Source: Salminus brasiliensis (lineage: Eukaryota > Chordata > Actinopteri > Characiformes > Bryconidae). Taken from it: a stretch of 64,000 nucleotides of DNA. The stretch covers positions 97,837,040 to 97,901,039 of the forward strand of contig NC_132878.1 in NCBI RefSeq assembly GCF_030463535.1, read 5' to 3'. The notes under the pieces are model-generated. The model had not been told where the DNA came from, did not search any database, and worked only from the letters and a program-made list of their open reading frames with translations. The translations under genes and the position numbers were made by a program. Positions 59,501-64,000 of the stretch are shown in pieces (the first letter of the stretch is position 1; each line of letters starts with the position of its first letter).

Positions 59501-60924
59501 ACCCTGGTTAATAACCCCTGGGCACCGTATGGTCATGCCTACAATGCTATAGATGGAAACACTGATTCACACTATGACCACGGGTCTTGCACCACCACCG
59601 AGTGGCAGAACAATCCCTGGTGGAGGGTGGACCTGCTGGACGAGTACACAGTGACCTCCATCACCATCACTAACAGAGGAGATGCTGTACCAGAGAGGAT
59701 CAACGGAGCTGAGATACACATCGGAAACTCCTTACTGGACAACGGGAACAGCAATTCCTGGTGAGAGAACCTTTAGAGATTGTAACTTATGTTTGACGAA
59801 ATGTGCACCCTATTTCTAAGCACTTTTCTGAAGATGTTCCTCAACATGTGTGATTTTTCATTGTTAACGTGGTCATCCCTGGAGAAAACCGTCTCCTGAC
59901 TCTCTGTGAGGTCGAGGTGTATGGGTATCCTACTCCAGATGGTGAGAAGAGAAGACAACCCAGGCAGTGTTGATCACATCTAACAATGTTGTAGAAAGAG
60001 TGCTGATCTGTCCACAGTAGCTTGCCGTACTTCCAAAATCAGATTGATATTTTAGTCACTGGAATCTTGTTTCTAGTAAACTCTACATGAACAGAATCAC
60101 CCATTAGCTATTCTACTTGCATAGTTATAGACTTTAGCCCATCTGCTGCTACACAGTATATAGGTCCTCCTGTTACTGGCCACAGGACTGCTGTTGCTTA
60201 GTTAGCTACAGTTGCAGCAGAAAAGTAAGTGAACCCTTTGGAATCACCTGTGATCAGAAACTTACCCTTCATGGAGTGCTAGAGGGTGACTTACACAAAC
60301 TGTACATCAACAGGTGGGCTACAGGTGGAGCTAATTACCTTTTAATTAGCATGTTTCATCTTCACTGATGTTGTTTTCTGTGCAGGAGAGAATGTAGCAC
60401 TGAAGGGAAGAGCTACACAGTCCAGTCTTTATAGTACTGGTTTTCCATCGAGTGTCATTGATGGAAACCGAGATGGTGTGTATGGTCATGGTTCCTGCTC
60501 CCACACCAAGGATGAATTCAGCCCCTGGTGGAGACTGGATCTTCTAACACGACACAAAGTGCTTTCCATCACTGTCGCCAACACAAAGGATAGTATTCCT
60601 GAAAGGCTGACTGGAGCTGAAATCAGAATCGGGGACAGTCTGGAGAACAACGGCAACAACAACCCGAGGTAAAGCATCCTCAGATTTTACAGAGACACTT
60701 TTTAAACTACTGTCTTTATAAACAGAAGATCCTGTTGGTAACAATCAAGTTTCATGTTCTGCCTCATCAGGTGTGCAGTGATCTCCTCCATCGATAAGCA
60801 GAACCTTATCATGACCTTTCAGTGTAACGGGATGGAAGGGCGGTATGTCAACGTTGTGATTCCAGGAAAGAAGGAGTATCTCACACTGTGTGAGGTGGAG
60901 GTGTATGGAGCTCCTCTGATCTGA
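56570..60924 (+). CDS. F-type lectin 4, inverted copy with damaged domain 1
   Basis: Exon 1 (56570-56642) is the signal peptide MDHYIFYMFGIIAVTGF. Exon 2 (59463-59760) is the first part of domain 1, ending NGNSNSW|GTGAGA. Exon 3 is damaged. Its acceptor and roughly its first 70 nt are missing, and intron sequence runs directly into GTTAACGTGGTC (about 59862), leaving only VNVVIP...GYPTPD to the donor at 59939. Exon 4 (60386-60668) and exon 5 (60771-60924, TGA) encode an intact domain 2. Exon 2 to exon 4 would be out of phase. Exon 1 to exon 4 is in phase, which would give a secreted single-domain protein of about 169 residues. It may therefore be a pseudogene or a gene reduced to one domain. 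Domain 2 has His (SCSHTKDEF) and TKDSIPER, with the first Arg replaced as in lectin 2. Confidence 0.8.
57560..57990. repeat. Same repeat in lectin 4 intron 1
   Basis: Contains cacttcggtgcaggacag, aagtctggacgctcgtcttc and gtggatgttaaaggacgg, extending further (gccagtgaagagagaacgc) than the copy in lectin 1. An open frame of about 117 codons here is a by-product of the repeat. Confidence 0.55.
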
Positions 60925-61004
60925 GGATCAGTTTTATTTCTCTTTCAGTTTTCGGTCGTCAAACCTTAACAGGCATGAATTTTGAGTCAACATGTCTGTG
61001 TTCA

Positions 61005-61400
61005 ATCCACCTGCTCCGAGAGCAGCATCACCCTCTATGTAAAATCATTTTTCTAACCGTATTGAAGCTTGTTGCTCATGGCTGAAATCATCTGCCCCAA
61101 GAGCAGCATTGCTCTGTGAACAGAACACTAACTCTAACTATATAGAAGTATTTTACGTATGGCTCAAATCTTCTTCCCCAAGATCAAGATTACCCTGTAA
61201 ATAAAATGCTAATAGTAACCTTATAGCATCACTATATTAATGGGTGAATTATTCTGCCCCAAGAGCAGCATTACCTTTCATACAAAACACTAATGCTCAC
61301 TATTTGGAAACAATATGCCATTGGTTTATTTTTCCTGCTGCCCCAAGTGCAGTAGTACTATGCATACTACTGGCTAAAAGTAGCATGATAAAGCCCATAC
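61005..61400. repeat. 81-bp degenerate tandem repeat 3' of lectin 4
   Basis: ctgccccaagagcagcatta variants start at 61011, 61092, 61173, 61254 and 61338, i.e. spacings 81, 81, 81 and 84. Each is followed by aaaacactaa-type and ggctgaaatc-type blocks. An isolated ctgccccaaaagcagcattg occurs at 61515. Confidence 0.8.
61200..61205 (+). terminator. Candidate polyadenylation signal of lectin 4
   Basis: AATAAA 276 nt downstream of the lectin 4 stop, inside the third unit of an 81-bp degenerate tandem repeat. Confidence 0.4.
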
Positions 61401-61554
61401 CAACAGGACAGTAGAGCAGTACAAACAGTAAAACAATAAAAAGCTAAGACTATGATTGAGTAAGCATGATTTTCACCAAAATAGTACCACTCCCATGTAA
61501 CTCAATAAAAGGCCTGCCCCAAAAGCAGCATTGCATAATAGAGTAAAGATGCAG

Positions 61555-61780
61555 GCTCAGCGGCTAGCTACCTACACACTTGAGCTGGATGTGACGTTAC
61601 AGGCTTGCCTTGAGAACCAGACTTGGAGATAACTCGAACCAGATGAGAATACCAGCCAACAGGAACATGCCACGGACACATGGAGACTTAATTTACGGCA
61701 GTGACTCTGTAGAGAGGTTCCTTAAATGCTCCCAGTCCCAGGTGCAACACATGAACACGAAATGAACACAAAAGATCCAG
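61555..61780. repeat. LTR-like interspersed repeat, copy 2
   Basis: A second copy of the repeat at 51130, covering only its later part (ggcttgccttgagaaccaga to caggtgcaacacatgaac). It lies 3' of lectin 4. Confidence 0.45.
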
Positions 61781-62142
61781 AAGTCCTTATATGGGCTTGT
61801 GAGCATCAACCCGGGATCACCCCAGGGGAGGGTGCGATAATGATGGCCTGAGACTTTAATTACTTTTTGATTTCTGTTTCAGTAAGTTAACACATCTTCT
61901 ATGGGCCACATATTTATATCTTCTGCAAATATTAATGAACAATGTTTTTTTTACACATTTCACTTGAGAACATGAGAAAAAAATCAAACTAAATATTTAA
62001 TGTAAAATTCTTATGAATATTTGGAGATTAAACACACACTTAAAAACAGCTTTTAAGAACTTTAGACCTGAAAAATTCTGATCTGTGGCATTTTTTAAAA
62101 TGAATGTTAGATCTTTCATTGAAAGGCATTTTTTGTAAATGT

Positions 62143-62548
62143 TTCTGTGACTACAGTTGCACATATTATTCAGAAATTTAAGATCCATGGGACTGTAGCC
62201 AACCTCCCTGGATGTGGCCGCAGGAGGAAAATTGATGACAAATCAAAGAGACGAATGGAAACAATGCGCATGGTAACAAAAGAGCCCAGAAAAACTTCTA
62301 AAGAGATTAAAGGTGAACTTCAAGTTCAAGGAACATCATAGTCAGATCGCACCATCTGTCATTGTGTGAGCCAAAGTGGACTTCATGGGAGACGACCAAG
62401 GAGGACACCATTGTTGAAAACAAATCATAAAATGCCAGACTGGAGTTTGCCAAACTACATATTGACTCTGTTATGTTCTGGGGCTGCTTTGCTGCATCTG
62501 GCACAGGGTGTCTTGAACCTGTGCAGGATACAATGAAATCTTAAGACT
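62143..62548 (+). mobile_element. Tc1-like transposase relic, internally deleted
   Basis: Encodes a piece reading VAHIIQKFKIHGTVANL and GCGRRRKIDDKSKRR, the paired-like HTH of Tc1 transposases. It then jumps to a late segment (GCFAASGTGCLEPVQ, about 62483-62525). The catalytic middle is missing. The element ends where the 52-bp minisatellite begins. Confidence 0.75.
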
Positions 62549-63567
62549 ATCAGCTCGACAGGCTAACTAGTATCATGCTAGCTAATACAGTCGAAGGGGG
62601 ATCAGCTCGACTGGCTAACTAGTATCATGCTAGCTAATACAGTCGAAGGAGGATCAGCTCGACTGGCTAACTAGTAGCGTGATAGCTAATACAGTCGAAG
62701 GGGGATCAGCTCGACTGGCTAACTAGTATCATGCTAGCTAATACAGTCGAAGGGGGATCAGCTCGACAGGCTAACTAGTATCATGCTAGCTAATACAGTC
62801 GAAGGGGGATCAGCTCGACTGGCTAACTAGTATCATGCTAGCTAATACAGTCGAAGGGGGATCAGCTCGACAGGCTAACTAGTATCATGCTAGCTAATAC
62901 AGTCGAAGGGGGATCAGCTCGACAGGCTAACTAGTATCATGCTAGCTAATACAGTCGAAGGAGGATCAGCTCGACTGGCTAACTAGTAGCATGATAGCTA
63001 ATACAATGGAAGGAGGATCAGCTCGACTGGCTAACTAGTATCATGCTAGCTAATACAATGGAAGGAGGATCAGCTCGACTGGCTAACTAGTATCATGCTA
63101 GCTAATACAGTCGAAGAGGATCAGCTCGACTGGCTAACTAGTATCATGCTAGCTAATGTAGTCGAAGAGGATCAGCTCGACTGGCTGACTAGTATCATGC
63201 TAGCTAATACAGTCGAAGGGGGATCAGCTCGACAGGCTAACTAGTATCATGCTAGCTAATACAGTCGAAGGGGGATCAGCTCGACTGGCTAACTAGTATC
63301 ATGCTAGCTAATACAGTCGAAGAGGATCAGCTCGACTGGCTAACTAGTAGCATGCTAGCTAATACAATCGAAGAGGATCAGCTCGACTGGCTAACTAGTA
63401 GCGTGATAGCTAATACAGTCGAAGGGGGATCAGCTCGACAGGCTAACTAGTATCATGCTAGCTAATACAGTCGAAGGGGGATCAGCTCGACTGGCTAACT
63501 AGTATCATGCTAGCTAATACAGTCGAAGGGGGATCAGCTCGACAGGCTAACTAGTATCAGGATTCTA
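62549..63567. repeat. 52-bp minisatellite, 20 units
   Basis: Units begin atcagctcgac(t/a)ggct and contain aactagtatcatgctagcta and atacagtcgaag. Starts fall every 51-52 bp from 62549 to 63533. Variation is limited to a few sites (tgg/agg, tatcatgc/tagcgtga, number of g). Confidence 0.95.
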
Positions 63568-63671
63568 GAGAGAAATGTCCAGTCTGCCCAGTGTCAGAAA
63601 GCTTGGTCTTAGTCGCAGGTCACCTTAGTGCAAAATAAGTTTCTGATTTTAGGGGTTAAACAGAATAATAC

Positions 63672-63706
63672 TACTACTAATATAATAATAATAATAATAA
63701 TAATGT
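63672..63706. repeat. (TAA)n microsatellite
   Basis: About ten TAA units. The rest of 63568-64000 shows nothing recognisable. Confidence 0.85.
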
Positions 63707-64000
63707 ATAAATGCAATTGTATTTTAATTAATTTAAAGATAATTCATCCATCTTTTTGTTCTCCTTTCTTTAGCTTCCTTTACTGTCTATAACATAATTA
63801 TTAAAATGTGTGTATTAGACCTTTCTGTCTGTATTAGACCTTTCTACAACAGAATCAGTCTAAACACACAGCTGTCTTAGAACACCTCAGAACCCTTGTG
63901 CGAGGCTGAAAGGAACCAGTAGCTGTTTTATTAAAGTATTGATTCTTGCTGGTTATCTGATAAACAGCCAATGCCTCCAATGCAGCCAATGCATCAACAT

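Noticed and set aside
62549..63567. CRISPR-like regular array
   Set aside because: The whole 52-bp unit repeats with no unique spacers, in vertebrate DNA. It is a minisatellite.

Overview
The window looks like teleost fish nuclear DNA. The evidence is a 28-exon vertebrate chromatin gene with short exons and GT-AG introns, a cluster of tandem-domain F-type lectins (fucolectins) of the fish type, abundant CA/GT microsatellites, tRNA-derived SINEs, a CR1/L2/Rex1-like LINE, Tc1-like remnants and several MITE families common in fish. An otophysan fish (characin, catfish or knifefish) is my guess from the repeat flavour. No species can be named from the sequence.

Layout. 1-10,100: no gene recognised. 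It holds a ~100-bp tandem repeat (2.6-3.0 kb), two arrays of a ~53-bp minisatellite (3.8-4.2 and 5.0-5.7 kb), MITE copies, and probably the long 3' UTR of the next gene. 10,101-32,452, minus strand: a complete smarcc1 gene (BAF155 subunit of SWI/SNF). All 28 exons and phases could be joined by eye to an uninterrupted 1,121-residue protein. Its introns hold three SINEs, hAT-like MITEs and a LINE tail. 32,453-32,570 is the GC/CpG-rich 5' end. 33.3-33.9 kb is an 18-bp minisatellite open on both strands.

34.4-60.9 kb: an F-type lectin cluster of four loci. Lectin 1 (+, 35.8-38.4 kb) has one domain, a frameshift, and a MITE fused to its last exon. Lectin 2 (-, 43.6-45.9 kb) and lectin 3 (-, 48.8-54.7 kb) are intact five-exon genes of 320 residues: a signal peptide plus two F-type domains, each domain split over two exons. 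Lectin 4 (+, 56.6-60.9 kb) is an inverted copy that lost the acceptor and first part of exon 3. Between them lie a broken LINE (38.8-40.8 kb), Tc1 pieces and a Ty3/gypsy-like RT remnant.

61.0-64.0 kb: an 81-bp degenerate tandem repeat behind lectin 4, a Tc1-like remnant, and a 20-copy 52-bp minisatellite.

Function. smarcc1 is a housekeeping chromatin remodelling scaffold. The lectins are predicted secreted carbohydrate-binding proteins of innate immunity. No functional link between the two loci is implied. The most interesting biology is the rapid structural and binding-site turnover of the lectin cluster.
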